Positions 8,963 through 17,322 of a DNA stretch of 64,000 nt are shown here, piece by piece (positions within the stretch are counted from its first letter, which is position 1; the number at the start of each line of letters is the position of its first letter). The notes under the pieces are model-generated. The model saw only the letters and a program-made list of their open reading frames with translations, searched no databases and was not told the DNA's origin. The stretch is from NCBI GenBank assembly GCA_002700095.1, contig PACL01000022.1, forward strand, positions 1 through 64,000, in the 5' to 3' direction. A program made the translations under genes and the position numbers. The stretch comes from Fulvimarina sp. (GTDB lineage: Bacteria; Pseudomonadota; Alphaproteobacteria; Rhizobiales; Rhizobiaceae).

Positions 8963-9604
8963 TCATACCAGCGCGGCCACCCGGCGCTTCAGTTCCGGCA
9001 AAAGCTCGGTCTCGAAGAACGGATGGCGCTTCAGCCAGGCATTGTTGCGCCAGGAGGGATGCGGCAGCGGCAGGACCTTCGCAAAGCGCCCGCCGCCCGC
9101 CAGAACCTCGCGCCAGTCCTCCACCGTCTCGGTCAGCGAGCGGGCGCCGCCGCCGTCGATGTGGAAGCGCTGGGCATGAAGGCCGATCGCCAGCACCAGC
9201 TCGACCTGCGGCATCGCCGCCATCACCCGGGCGTGCCAGGTGGCGCGGCACTCCCGGCGCGGCGGCAGGTCGCCGCCCTTGCCGTCATAGCCGGGAAAGC
9301 AGAAGCCCATCGGCACGATGGCGATGCGGGCCGGATCGTAGAACCCCGCCGCATCGATCCCCATCCAGTCGCGCAACCGGATCCCGGACGGGTCGTTGAA
9401 AGGCTTCGTCGTCTTGTCGGCGAGATTGCCCGGCGCCTGGCCGGCGACGACGATCCGCGCCGTTGACGACAGCGCCAGCACCGGATTGGGCTCGATCGGC
9501 AACGGCCGGCCGAGCGGCGCGTCCCGGCAGATCCGGCAGGCCCGGATCGTCCGGTAGAGCGCCTGCGGGTCCTCGCCACCCGCCGCCTTGGTCGCAGCCG
9601 TCAC
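8963..9604 (-). CDS. Uracil-DNA glycosylase superfamily protein
   Basis: About 213 residues of the uracil-DNA glycosylase fold, which removes uracil from DNA. Seen: motif 1 VVAGQAPGNLADKTTKPFND with the water/uracil-handling Gly-Gln-Ala-Pro-Gly loop, and the DNA-intercalation motif PLPHPSWRN near the C-terminus. Cysteines in ACRIC, MGFCFPGY and RRECRATW could ligate an iron-sulfur cluster as in family-4-type enzymes, but the spacing cannot be confirmed by eye. The GTG at 9604 is preferred: it lies 8 bp after the stop of the transferase gene, and upstream in-frame sequence overlaps that gene. No strong ribosome-binding site is seen, so translational coupling is likely. Confidence 0.75.
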   Translation of the reverse strand: MTAATKAAGGEDPQALYRTIRACRICRDAPLGRPLPIEPNPVLALSSTARIVVAGQAPGNLADKTTKPFNDPSGIRLRDWMGIDAAGFYDPARIAIVPMGFCFPGYDGKGGDLPPRRECRATWHARVMAAMPQVELVLAIGLHAQRFHIDGGGARSLTETVEDWREVLAGGGRFAKVLPLPHPSWRNNAWLKRHPFFETELLPELKRRVAALV

Positions 9605-9612
9605 AGATAGGC

Positions 9613-10224
9613 TCAGGCGGTCATGCTCGGCCGGGCGGAAACCTCGCCATACCAGCGCGCGACATTCGCAAGGTCGGCCGGAAGCGCGATCTTCGCCGGC
9701 TTCATGAAGTCGACGGCAACGACGCCGGTGATGTCGGCGACCGAGAAGGCATCGCCCGCGGCGAATCGGTGGCCGGCAAGGTGGGCGTCGAAAACGCGCA
9801 GGAAATCGACAGCCTTGTCCCGGTTCGCCTCGCCCCAGACGGGCACCTGCGGCACCTCCCATTCGGCCATGGCGGGATGGGTGTGACGGAAGGCCGCGGC
9901 GACGGAGGCGTAGAGGCCTAGCTCGATGCGCCGGTTCCACATCTCGATCGTGGCGATCTCGATCGGCGTCGTCCCGAACAGCGGCGGTTCCGGATGCAGA
10001 GCCTCGAAGTAGCGGCAGATGGCGATCGATTCGGTGATGACCGTGCCGTCGTCGAGCTCGAGCACCGGCAGGCGCTGCAAGGGGTTACGGCTGGCGATCG
10101 TCTCGGAGCGGTGTTCGAGCCTGCCCATATCGACCGGCTCGAGCGGCACCTCGATCGCCTTTTCGGCGATGAAGATCCGAGTGCGCCGGGGATTGGGTGC
10201 CCGGCCGCCGTCGAAAAGGCGCAT
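9613..10224 (-). CDS. Glutathione S-transferase family protein
   Basis: 203 residues with an N-terminal thioredoxin-like GST domain (about 1-80) and a helical C-terminal domain (about 90-203). The glutathione gamma-glutamyl contact is the conserved LPVLELDDGTVITESIAI segment, and the C-terminal capping motif region FSVADITGVVAVDF is present. The N-terminal motif RAPNPRRTRIFIAEK lacks an obvious catalytic Ser/Cys/Tyr at the usual place, so binding or isomerase-like roles are possible. The ATG at 10224 has a strong GGGAGGA ribosome-binding site. The glycosylase gene follows after 8 bp, suggesting cotranscription. The substrate is unknown. Confidence 0.85.
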   Translation of the reverse strand: MRLFDGGRAPNPRRTRIFIAEKAIEVPLEPVDMGRLEHRSETIASRNPLQRLPVLELDDGTVITESIAICRYFEALHPEPPLFGTTPIEIATIEMWNRRIELGLYASVAAAFRHTHPAMAEWEVPQVPVWGEANRDKAVDFLRVFDAHLAGHRFAAGDAFSVADITGVVAVDFMKPAKIALPADLANVARWYGEVSARPSMTA

Positions 10225-10326
10225 GATCTATCCTCCCAGGTTCTACGTCGATGCAAATCCGCCGCACCTGGCGAGGTTCCCCGCCCATGGCCGCCGCTTC
10301 GCAGCATTCGATGCGAATTTCCGGTT

Positions 10327-10347
10327 CCTTAAGCGATTTTTTTAAGG
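10327..10347 (+). repeat. Inverted repeat CCTTAA-N9-TTAAGG, candidate operator
   Basis: Perfect six-base arms (10327-10332 and 10342-10347) separated by nine bases including a T run. It sits in the divergent promoter region between the GST gene and the histidine kinase, 61 bp before the kinase ATG. The spacing of the TTAA cores (N9) does not match a CtrA box (N7). No regulator is assigned. Confidence 0.4.
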
Positions 10348-10407
10348 TTGGCGAAAGAGAATGGGGCCGGACCGAAACTCCAGCCAAGGCCACCCGACCC
10401 AGTCTTC

Positions 10408-11916
10408 ATGTCCCTTGCCGCACCGCCCACCGTCGATCACCGCATTGCCAGCCGCTCGCGCAACGGCGATCTCGCCCGTACCCTGCGGGCGGCTCGCGAA
10501 CGGCTGTCGACGCGCGGTACGGCGCCACCGCGATTCGGCCGCGAGTTGCTCGCCCAGCACGCCGCGGCGCTGAGGGCGGCGTCCTTCGTCCTGCCGCTGC
10601 CGGTGATGGTGACGGGCTTCGGCCTGTCGATCCATCTCGGCCCGGTCCATGCCGCGCTGTGGACCCTCGTCACCCTCGGCTGCTACCTCGCTTTGGTCGC
10701 CACGGCCCGCAAGTTCGGCACCGAGCCGGTCGCCGCCGAGGCGCTGGAGCGCTGGCGCGGACTGTTCCTCACCGGCCATGCCATGACCGGGCTGTGCTGG
10801 GCCTATCTGGCGGCCCTCGATCCGGCCCGGGTCGACGGCTCGCAATTCGGCATCTTCCAGTTCACCGTCCTGTTCGTCGTCGTCGCCTCCACCGCGATGA
10901 TCTCCTTCACGCTGCAGCTGGTCGTCCCCCTCACCTTCGCCCTCGCCGTCGTGTTCCTGGGGATCAACGCGGCCGCCGCGCCGGATCCCGCCCACATCGC
11001 GCTGACGGCGGTGCTGATCGCGGCGATCGCCTTCTTCTCGCTGGTCAGCGAGATCCTTCGCCGCTCGGCGCTGCGCGCCTTCGTCCACCAGGCCGAGAAG
11101 GACGAGCTGATCGCCGAACTGGAAACCGCGCGGGTGATGTCGGACGAGGCGCGGCGCCGCGCGGAAGAGGCCAATCTCGCCAAGTCGCGCTTCCTCGCCA
11201 CCATGAGCCACGAGCTGCGGACCCCGCTCAACGCCATTCTCGGCTTTTCGGAGGTGATGGGCGGCGAGATGCTCGGCCCGCTCGGCAACGCCACCTACAA
11301 GGACTATGTCCGCGAAATTCATACCTCCGGCCAGCATCTGCTCGGGCTGATCAACGAGATCCTCGACCTGTCGCGCATCGAGGCCGGCCGCTTCACCCTC
11401 AACGAGGAGGCGATCGAACTCGTCGCCGTCGCGAGGGAATGCCTCGGGACCGTCCGCATCCGCGCCGAGGCGAAGGGCCTCACCGTGCGGGCCGAGTTCG
11501 AGCCGGATCTGCCGGCGCTGTGGGCCGACGAGCGGGCCGCCCGCCAGATCGTCCTGAACCTTCTGTCCAACGCGGTGAAGTTCACCCCGCGCGGCGGCGA
11601 GATCGTCGTTTCCGTCGGCTGGACCGCCGGTGCCGGTCAATATGTCTGCGTCAGGGACAACGGACCCGGCATTCCCGAGGCGGAGATCCCGATCGTCCTG
11701 TCCTCCTTCGGCCAGGGTTCAGTGGCGATGAAGAGCGCCGAGCAGGGCACCGGCCTCGGCCTGCCGATCGTCCAGGCCCTGGTGAAGCTGCACAATGGCG
11801 AGTTTCAGCTCGTGTCCCGGCTGCGCGAGGGCACCGAGGCGATCGCCGTGTTCCCGCAATCGCGGGTCCTCGAGGTGATGCCGGCCATCGACGATCCAGA
11901 CTGGCCCGCCGAGTGA
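10408..11916 (+). CDS. Membrane sensor histidine kinase (PleC/DivJ-like)
   Basis: A 502-residue kinase. Residues about 57-217 form five to six hydrophobic membrane segments with no clear periplasmic domain, then a coiled segment (220-260), the dimerisation/phosphoacceptor domain with SRFLATMSHELRTPLNAIL (His268), and a catalytic ATPase domain with N box LNLLSNAVKF, G1 box RDNGPGIP and G2 box GTGLGLPIV. The H-box neighbourhood (GEMLGPLGN, LINEILDLSRIEAGRF) is typical of alphaproteobacterial PleC/DivJ/PdhS kinases that feed the CtrA pathway. No response-regulator gene is adjacent, so the partner is unknown. The ATG at 10408 is chosen. A TTG at 10348 is in frame but would add a Pro-rich stretch without support. 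Confidence 0.85.
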   Translation: MSLAAPPTVDHRIASRSRNGDLARTLRAARERLSTRGTAPPRFGRELLAQHAAALRAASFVLPLPVMVTGFGLSIHLGPVHAALWTLVTLGCYLALVATARKFGTEPVAAEALERWRGLFLTGHAMTGLCWAYLAALDPARVDGSQFGIFQFTVLFVVVASTAMISFTLQLVVPLTFALAVVFLGINAAAAPDPAHIALTAVLIAAIAFFSLVSEILRRSALRAFVHQAEKDELIAELETARVMSDEARRRAEEANLAKSRFLATMSHELRTPLNAILGFSEVMGGEMLGPLGNATYKDYVREIHTSGQHLLGLINEILDLSRIEAGRFTLNEEAIELVAVARECLGTVRIRAEAKGLTVRAEFEPDLPALWADERAARQIVLNLLSNAVKFTPRGGEIVVSVGWTAGAGQYVCVRDNGPGIPEAEIPIVLSSFGQGSVAMKSAEQGTGLGLPIVQALVKLHNGEFQLVSRLREGTEAIAVFPQSRVLEVMPAIDDPDWPAE

Positions 11917-12110
11917 TACCGACAGCCCGGGCATTCGACACCCAGACCGCCGGTATCGAGCCCGCGCGGCACCTGAGCGCTTCTTCGGCGCCGGTCGAGA
12001 CCGGGGCCGACGACATGAAACGGCCACAAGCCGGGTCATCCGCCGAAACTTGCGACGGCGGCGCTGCGAGGCCATATCCGGGGCCTCGACAAGCCCGGAC
12101 CGGAGCCTTC

Positions 12111-12359
12111 ATGGCGATCGAAAGCCCCTGCACGCAGATCTGCACCATCGACGCCGCCACCGGCCTCTGTCTCGGCTGCGCGCGCAGCATAGAGGAGATC
12201 GTGGGCTGGGCGTCGTTCACCGCCGAGGGCCGGCGGACTATCATGGCGGAGCTCGCAGGGCGACGCCAGGCGTTGGCGCCGGCGGCACGGCGCCCGGATG
12301 AAAAAGCGAACCGTCAAAAGCAGCGGCCGGGGACCGCCCCATTCGCCGATGCGTCGTGA
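12111..12359 (+). CDS. DUF1289 domain protein
   Basis: 82 residues with the compact DUF1289 signature near the start: SPCTQICTIDAATGLCLGC, four cysteines in a C-x3-C-x8-C-x2-C arrangement, followed by RSIEEIVGWASFTAEGRR. The cysteines suggest metal or iron-sulfur binding, but no biochemical role is established for the family. The C-terminal 30 residues are basic and low in complexity. The ATG at 12111 directly precedes the conserved region. The 3' end overlaps the start of the following aspartic-protease gene, and the two families often travel together in rhizobia, so a shared transcript is likely. Confidence 0.82.
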   Translation: MAIESPCTQICTIDAATGLCLGCARSIEEIVGWASFTAEGRRTIMAELAGRRQALAPAARRPDEKANRQKQRPGTAPFADAS

Positions 12360-13059
12360 CTACGTCCTCACCGCCATTCTCGGCGCGATCGCACTGCTGC
12401 TCCTCGTGCTCCTCACCCACGATGGCGGTCCCATCTTCGGGCTCAGCGAGGAAGCCTTCGCCCGCCTGTCCCGGTTGACCATCCTCGGCGTCGGCGTCGG
12501 CGCCCTGATCCTCATGTCGAGGCGATTCCGGATGAGAGAGATGCTGCGCAACATCCTGATCTGGACCGCCGGCTTCGGCGTCCTCGTCGGCCTCTATGCC
12601 TTTCAGCCGGAATTCTCCGCGCTGAAGAACCGGGTGTTCGCCGTTCTGATGCCCGGCAGCGTCGTGCCCCTTGGCGAGAGCGAAGGCCAGCGTCGCTTCA
12701 TGGCGACCCGGGCCACCGACGGGCATTTCTATCTCGACGGCGAGATCGACGGCGAGGCCGCCAACTTCATCGTCGACACCGGCGCCTCGGTGGTGGCGAT
12801 GGACGCCGCCATGGCCCGCTCGCTCGGCGTCGACATGTCGCGGCTGAGCTTCACCAACCAGGTCATGACCGCCAACGGCATCGCCAAGGCCGCACCGATC
12901 CGCCTCGACACCGTCACCATCGGCGGCATCACCCGCCGCAACGTGGCGGCGGCCGTCACCGAAGGCTCGGGGCTCGGCGCCGTCCTCCTCGGCATGAGCT
13001 TTCTCGGGACGCTCACCTCCTACGACTTTCGCGGCGACCGCCTGGTGATGACCGACTGA
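12349..13059 (+). CDS. Membrane-anchored retropepsin-like aspartic protease (TIGR02281 type)
   Basis: 236 residues. The N-terminus has two or three membrane segments (YVLTAILGAIALLLLVLLTH, LTILGVGVGALILM, ILIWTAGFGVLVGLYAF), then a periplasmic single-domain retropepsin fold. The catalytic motif is IVDTGAS with the flap-side FYLDGEIDGEAANF before it, and the C-terminal hydrophobic-Gly motif is VLLGMSFLGTL. As with other clan AA proteases, activity would need a dimer. The ATG at 12349 gives an 11-bp overlap with the DUF1289 gene. An ATG at 12298 is in frame and would add 17 basic residues with a 62-bp overlap. Neither has a strong ribosome-binding site. The substrate is unknown. Confidence 0.83.
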   Translation: MRRDYVLTAILGAIALLLLVLLTHDGGPIFGLSEEAFARLSRLTILGVGVGALILMSRRFRMREMLRNILIWTAGFGVLVGLYAFQPEFSALKNRVFAVLMPGSVVPLGESEGQRRFMATRATDGHFYLDGEIDGEAANFIVDTGASVVAMDAAMARSLGVDMSRLSFTNQVMTANGIAKAAPIRLDTVTIGGITRRNVAAAVTEGSGLGAVLLGMSFLGTLTSYDFRGDRLVMTD

Positions 13060-13906
13060 GCCCTACCCCGCCTTGCGAGGTCAGATAAGGCTCCAGGCGA
13101 AGCGGGCGGCGACGATCAGGAGGAAGCTGCCGAAGCCGAGCTCCAGCTGGGCGCCGCGACAGCCGGTGAGCGAGCGCGGCACCCAGCGGCACGGCGAGGA
13201 TCGAGGCCGGCGCGACGACGGCGACGGCGAAGAGATTGACGAAGCCGAGGCTGAAGGCCGGCAGCTCCGCCTCGCCCCATCCCCCGACGACATAGGCGAA
13301 AAGGCCGGGAACGGCGATGAGGGCGCCGACGCCCGCGCTGGTCGCCACCGCCTGATGGATCGGCCGGCCGTAAAGGGTCATGAAGGTGTTGTTGAGGACA
13401 CCGCCGCCGATCCCCATCAGCGCCGACAACAGGCCGATGACGAAGCCGGCGACGGATCGTCCGAAGCGGCCCGGCAGATCCTGCCCGAGCCGGAACTCGA
13501 ATCGCCCGGCCAGCATCTTGGCGCCGAAGAGGAAGGCGAGGACCGCGAAGATCGCCCGCAGCTCCTGCGAACTCGCCAGCGAGGCGAGGAAGGCGCCGGC
13601 CACGGCGCCGAGAGGAATGGCGATGACCCACTGCCGCAGCAGCGTCGTGTCAACGGCGCCGCGCTGCAGATGCGAGCGCAGGGAGCGGAGCGAGGTCGGC
13701 ACGATGATGGCGATCGACGAGCCGACCGCCAGATGCATCGAGACCGCGTGGCTGACGCCCAGCGTCTCGAATGTCTGGTAGAGGACAGGTACGAAGATCG
13801 CGCCGCCGCCGATGCCGAACAGCCCGGCGAGGAAGCCGGCCGCGGCCGCAGCTGCGATGAGGGTGAGGACGAGGGGAACCAGGCTGACGCCGTCGAGGAT
13901 GGTCAT
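13013..13906 (-). CDS. Sulfite exporter TauE/SafE (TSUP) family permease, 3' end apparently frameshifted
   Basis: A multi-pass membrane protein of the TSUP family, which moves sulfur-containing or small organic anions. Both repeat motifs are seen: LFGIGGGAIFVPVLYQ near the N-terminus and LMGIGGGVLNN mid-protein, with about eight membrane segments. As read, the frame leaves the family after HRLSRR and continues as Arg/Pro-rich sequence to 13013, overlapping the convergent protease gene. Removing one C from the triple run opposite 13149-13151 restores RRQLELGFGSFLLIVAARF and a stop at 13081-13083, the normal C-terminus. The reading is therefore a recent frameshift or a sequence error. The intact gene would span 13081-13906. 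The final helix is lost in the present frame. Confidence 0.85.
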   Translation of the reverse strand: MTILDGVSLVPLVLTLIAAAAAAGFLAGLFGIGGGAIFVPVLYQTFETLGVSHAVSMHLAVGSSIAIIVPTSLRSLRSHLQRGAVDTTLLRQWVIAIPLGAVAGAFLASLASSQELRAIFAVLAFLFGAKMLAGRFEFRLGQDLPGRFGRSVAGFVIGLLSALMGIGGGVLNNTFMTLYGRPIHQAVATSAGVGALIAVPGLFAYVVGGWGEAELPAFSLGFVNLFAVAVVAPASILAVPLGAALAHRLSRRPAGARLRQLPPDRRRPLRLEPYLTSQGGVGLSRSSPGGRRESRRR

Positions 13907-14212
13907 CCCTGGCGTCTGGAGCGGTTCGACGCCTTGCCGGCCCGGTCTTCTGCCGGCTCGCTTCGTCTGTTCATGGTCGCTTCCCGATACCGTTTCCCAT
14001 TCTTCGGGATCATGGTCTAGCGCATGGCACCGGCGACATGCACGGAGTTTCGTCAGTCTGCCATGGTAACTGCTGCACGGTCCGGGCCATCCTGGCGCTC
14101 GCCCGGCAGGGCACGCGTCGCTGGGTCGATCCGGTGGGGTGGGGCCGTAACCCGGCGCGGCGCGCGAGCGAACGCGCCCTCCGACGTCCCGATGGACGCA
14201 TCAGACAAGGTG
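13907..14212. other. Intergenic region with a degenerate rhizobial-type palindrome
   Basis: 306 bp between the permease start and the kinase stop, with no gene. At 13983-14008 the minus strand reads CCCGA, sixteen bases with a TGGGAAACGG core, then TCGGG, flanked by GATCATG-like words. This resembles the short dispersed palindromes of rhizobial intergenic DNA, but only one copy is present here and the match is degenerate. Confidence 0.35.
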
Positions 14213-15718
14213 TCACGCCCGCGCCGCGACGGGTTCGCGCCGCGCCGCGCGTCCCGGCAGGCTGATCTCGAAGCGGGTGCCGGGCTGGTCCCGGGTGGAC
14301 AGCCTGATGGCGCCGCCATGGGCCTCGACGATCTCCGCGGCGATCGGCAGGCCGAGGCCGGTGCCGCCGGAGCGGGCCGAGCCGCGAAACGCCTTGAAGA
14401 GGTTCTCCCGCGCGACCTCGGGCATGCCCGGCCCGGTGTCCTCGACGAAGATCAGGAGGCCGCCCCAGCCTCCCGGCCCCGGCTCCATCAGGTCGCCGCC
14501 GACGCGCAGCTGGCGCACCACCACGGACGGATCGTCGGCGATCCCCGCCAGCGCCTCGACCGCATTGCGGCAGAGATTGAGGATCACCCGGTGGAACTGG
14601 TCCGGATCGACCATGGCGAGGAGATCGCCCGGCACGGCGTTGACGAGTTCGATCCGCCAGTCCGGATCGACGATGAGGCTCTCATAGACGTCGTCGACCA
14701 GCAGCCGCAGCCGCACCTCGCGGCGCACCGGCTCCCGCTCGACCGCCCGGCCATAGGCCAGCACCGACTGGGTGTAGTGCAGCGCCCGGTCGAGGCTGCG
14801 CAGCAGGAGCGGCGCGAAGCGCTGCACCGTCGGATCCTCGACCGCGGCGAGGCGGTCGGAGATCATCTGGCTGGAAGCCAGGATGTTGCGCAAATCGTGG
14901 TTGATCTTCGAGACGGCGAGGCCGAGATCGGCGAGATGGCGCTGCTCGCGCAGGGTCTCGGTCAGCCGCCGCTGCATGGCGGCGAGCTCGACCTCGGCGA
15001 CGCCGATCTCGTCGTCGCGCCGGCCCGGCACGATGATCCGTTCCGGATCGGTCGGGTTGGCGCCGAAGCGGATCATCGCATGGGTCATGTCGAGGATCGG
15101 GCGCACCAGATAGCGGCTGATCGCCGTGTAAACGAGAACCGCCGCAAACAGCGCGATCGACAGCGACAACAGGAAGACGTTGCGCGAATAGACCAGCATT
15201 GCCCGGTGCAGCGGCCGTTCCGCCATCACCACTTCGGCCCGCACCGGCGCGGCACCGACCTCGCCCTGCACCCGCATGACCCGGTTGCCACCAAAGATCA
15301 GCGTGTCGAAGGCGCCGAGGATCATCGCCACCATCGTCTGTTCGGACAGGTTGATCTGCAGGTCCGGGACGCCGACCGTTTCGGCCCGGGCGAGAAGCCG
15401 CGAGGCGTCGTCGTCGTTGATGGCGATGAGCTGGGCGTCGAGGGCCTGCAGCAGGGCCGATTCCTGGTTCGGACCCAACACCGATTCCGGCCCGGCGTCG
15501 ATCTCCTCCGAGGCGAGGCCGGCGACCGCGACGGTCTCGATCTTCGCGGTCAGCCAGTCGTACCGGAACTTCGACACCGACGGCACGAAGATCAGCACCT
15601 CGGCGATCATGACCGCGACAGCCGTGATCACCAGGATCCGCGTCGACAGCCGCCGCCGCCGCTTCGGCACCGGATGCTCGTCCGGCCCGCCTTCAACCGA
15701 TCTCCCGGGATCGCCCAA
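14213..15718 (-). CDS. HAMP-domain sensor histidine kinase with divergent H-box
   Basis: 501 residues. One membrane segment near residues 25-45 (LSTRILVITAVAVMIAEVLIFV), a periplasmic region of about 140 residues, a second segment (VFLLSLSIALFAAVLVYTAI), a HAMP linker (RPILDMTHAMIRF), the phosphoacceptor motif KINHDLRNILAS, and an ATPase domain with N box LNLCRNAVEAL, G1 box EDTGPGMP and G2 box GTGLGLPIAAEIVEAHGG. The HDLRN motif replaces the usual HELRTP. The start is a TTG at 15718 preceded by GGAGAGCGGGGA. A GTG at 15670 would shorten it by 16 residues. No response regulator is adjacent. The signal is unknown, and the periplasmic domain matches nothing I recognise. Confidence 0.83.
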   Translation of the reverse strand: MGDPGRSVEGGPDEHPVPKRRRRLSTRILVITAVAVMIAEVLIFVPSVSKFRYDWLTAKIETVAVAGLASEEIDAGPESVLGPNQESALLQALDAQLIAINDDDASRLLARAETVGVPDLQINLSEQTMVAMILGAFDTLIFGGNRVMRVQGEVGAAPVRAEVVMAERPLHRAMLVYSRNVFLLSLSIALFAAVLVYTAISRYLVRPILDMTHAMIRFGANPTDPERIIVPGRRDDEIGVAEVELAAMQRRLTETLREQRHLADLGLAVSKINHDLRNILASSQMISDRLAAVEDPTVQRFAPLLLRSLDRALHYTQSVLAYGRAVEREPVRREVRLRLLVDDVYESLIVDPDWRIELVNAVPGDLLAMVDPDQFHRVILNLCRNAVEALAGIADDPSVVVRQLRVGGDLMEPGPGGWGGLLIFVEDTGPGMPEVARENLFKAFRGSARSGGTGLGLPIAAEIVEAHGGAIRLSTRDQPGTRFEISLPGRAARREPVAARA

Positions 15719-15856
15719 GAATGTCCCCGCTCTCCATCAGCCGCCCTAGGGCGGTATCCGAGCTGCAGGCCGCACCGCATCTTTGACGGTGGACGAGCGC
15801 TCCGGGCTCCGGCCCCCCGCCGAAACCCCTCTTCACCTTGTCGACGCGATCGGCCC

Positions 15857-17281
15857 TCAGCCGAACCTGGCCAGCATGCCGACGAGGCGGCGCACCCAGG
15901 GCTTCTGCGTATAGGGGCGATAGTAGACCGTTGCGGCGCGTTTTCCAATTTCGGAAAGCGTCGGATAGGGCGAGACGAAATCGCGCAGGTCGGCGACGGT
16001 CAGCTTCTTGCCGACGGCGAGCGACAGCATGTTGGTGATCTCGCCCGCCGCCATGCCGGCCACCCCGGCGCCGACGATGCGGCCGTTGCGGCCGAGGACC
16101 AGCTTCATCAGCCCGCCGGTGCGCCGTTCCGCCTGGGCCCGGTCGTTCTCGTCATAGGGCCAGCGCAGCACCTGCGTCAGGAGGCCGGCGGCCTTCGCCT
16201 CGGCCTCGGTGGGGCCGACCTGGCCGAGCTCGGGGTCGGTGAAGGTGACATGCGGCAAATGGTCGCGACGCTCGCGGACCGGCAGCCGGAACAGGATCGG
16301 GCGCAGCACCAGCCCGGCCTGGTAGTTGGCGACATGGGTGAATTGCGGCCCGCCGGCGATGTCGCCGACGGCATAGATCCGCCGGTTGGTGGACCTGAGA
16401 TCAGCGCCGACCTTGATGCCCTTGGGGCCGTACTCGACCCCTGCCGCCTCGAGGCCGAGGCCGTGAACGTTCGGCGCCCGGCCAACGGCGACGAGAAGAT
16501 GGCTGGCGGCGATCGTCTCACGGCCCTCGTCGGTCTCGATGGTGATCGAGGGACCGGCCTCGCCCGCCGCCACGCCGACGACCTTCGCATGGTCGCGCAG
16601 GACGACGCCCTCCGCCCGCAGCCGCTCGATGACGACGGCGGCAAGCTCGGGATCGTCCCGGCCGAGCAGCGCTCCCGCTTCGAGCACCGTAACCTTCGAG
16701 CCCAGCCTCTGGTGGGCCTGCGCCATCTCCATGCCGATCGGGCCGCCGCCGATGATGACGAGATGGCCCGGCCGCTCGCGCAGGTCGAAGATCGTCTCGT
16801 TGGTGAAATAGGCAATATCCGCCAGCCCCTCGATCGGCGGCACGAAGGGCGACGAGCCGGTTGCCACCACGTAGCGCCGCGCCTGGATGATCCGACCGCC
16901 GGCCGAGACGGTCTTCTCGTCGACGAAGGCGGCATCGGCCTCGATCACCGTCACGCCGAGGCTTTCGAAGCGCTCGACGGAATCGTTCGGCGCGATCGCC
17001 GCGATGACGCCGGCGACATGATCCTTCACCGCGGAAAAGTCGATCCGCGGCGCCTCGGCGAAGACGCCGAAGCGCTTCGCCTCCTCGATGGCATGAGCGT
17101 GCTTGGCAGCGGCGATCAGGGCCTTGGAGGGCACGCAGCCATAGTTCAGGCAGTCGCCGCCCATCTTGCCGCGCTCGATCAGCACGACCTTCACGCCGAA
17201 GGCCGCCGCGGCGGCGGCCGTCGTCAGGCCGCCGGACCCGCCACCGATCACGCAGAGATCCGGCTTCAGAATGGGCGCCAT
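15857..17281 (-). CDS. FAD-dependent disulfide oxidoreductase (mercuric-reductase-like)
   Basis: 474 residues of the class I pyridine-nucleotide disulfide oxidoreductase family. FAD motif CVIGGGSGGLTTAAAAAAFG at the N-terminus, redox-active disulfide GGDCLNYGCVPSKAL, NAD(P) motif LVIIGGGPIGMEMAQAH, FAD-binding IYAVGDIAGG and a C-terminal dimerisation domain. The place of the catalytic His-Pro in lipoamide dehydrogenase and glutathione reductase reads SPYPTLSEIGKRA, with Tyr for His. The terminal cysteine pair and N-terminal HMA domain of true MerA are absent, so mercury reduction is unlikely. The TVP38-family gene lies 41 bp upstream in the same direction, a pairing often seen and sometimes fused in other bacteria, which suggests a joint membrane-associated redox role. 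The substrate is unknown. Confidence 0.85.
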   Translation of the reverse strand: MAPILKPDLCVIGGGSGGLTTAAAAAAFGVKVVLIERGKMGGDCLNYGCVPSKALIAAAKHAHAIEEAKRFGVFAEAPRIDFSAVKDHVAGVIAAIAPNDSVERFESLGVTVIEADAAFVDEKTVSAGGRIIQARRYVVATGSSPFVPPIEGLADIAYFTNETIFDLRERPGHLVIIGGGPIGMEMAQAHQRLGSKVTVLEAGALLGRDDPELAAVVIERLRAEGVVLRDHAKVVGVAAGEAGPSITIETDEGRETIAASHLLVAVGRAPNVHGLGLEAAGVEYGPKGIKVGADLRSTNRRIYAVGDIAGGPQFTHVANYQAGLVLRPILFRLPVRERRDHLPHVTFTDPELGQVGPTEAEAKAAGLLTQVLRWPYDENDRAQAERRTGGLMKLVLGRNGRIVGAGVAGMAAGEITNMLSLAVGKKLTVADLRDFVSPYPTLSEIGKRAATVYYRPYTQKPWVRRLVGMLARFG

Positions 17282-17322
17282 CGCCGCTGCTCCTCAAAAA
17301 CTGTCTGCATTGGAAGAAAGCG

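Noticed and set aside
15857-17281. Mercuric reductase (mer operon) reading
   Set aside because: No HMA domain, no C-terminal cysteine pair, and no merR, merT or merP nearby.
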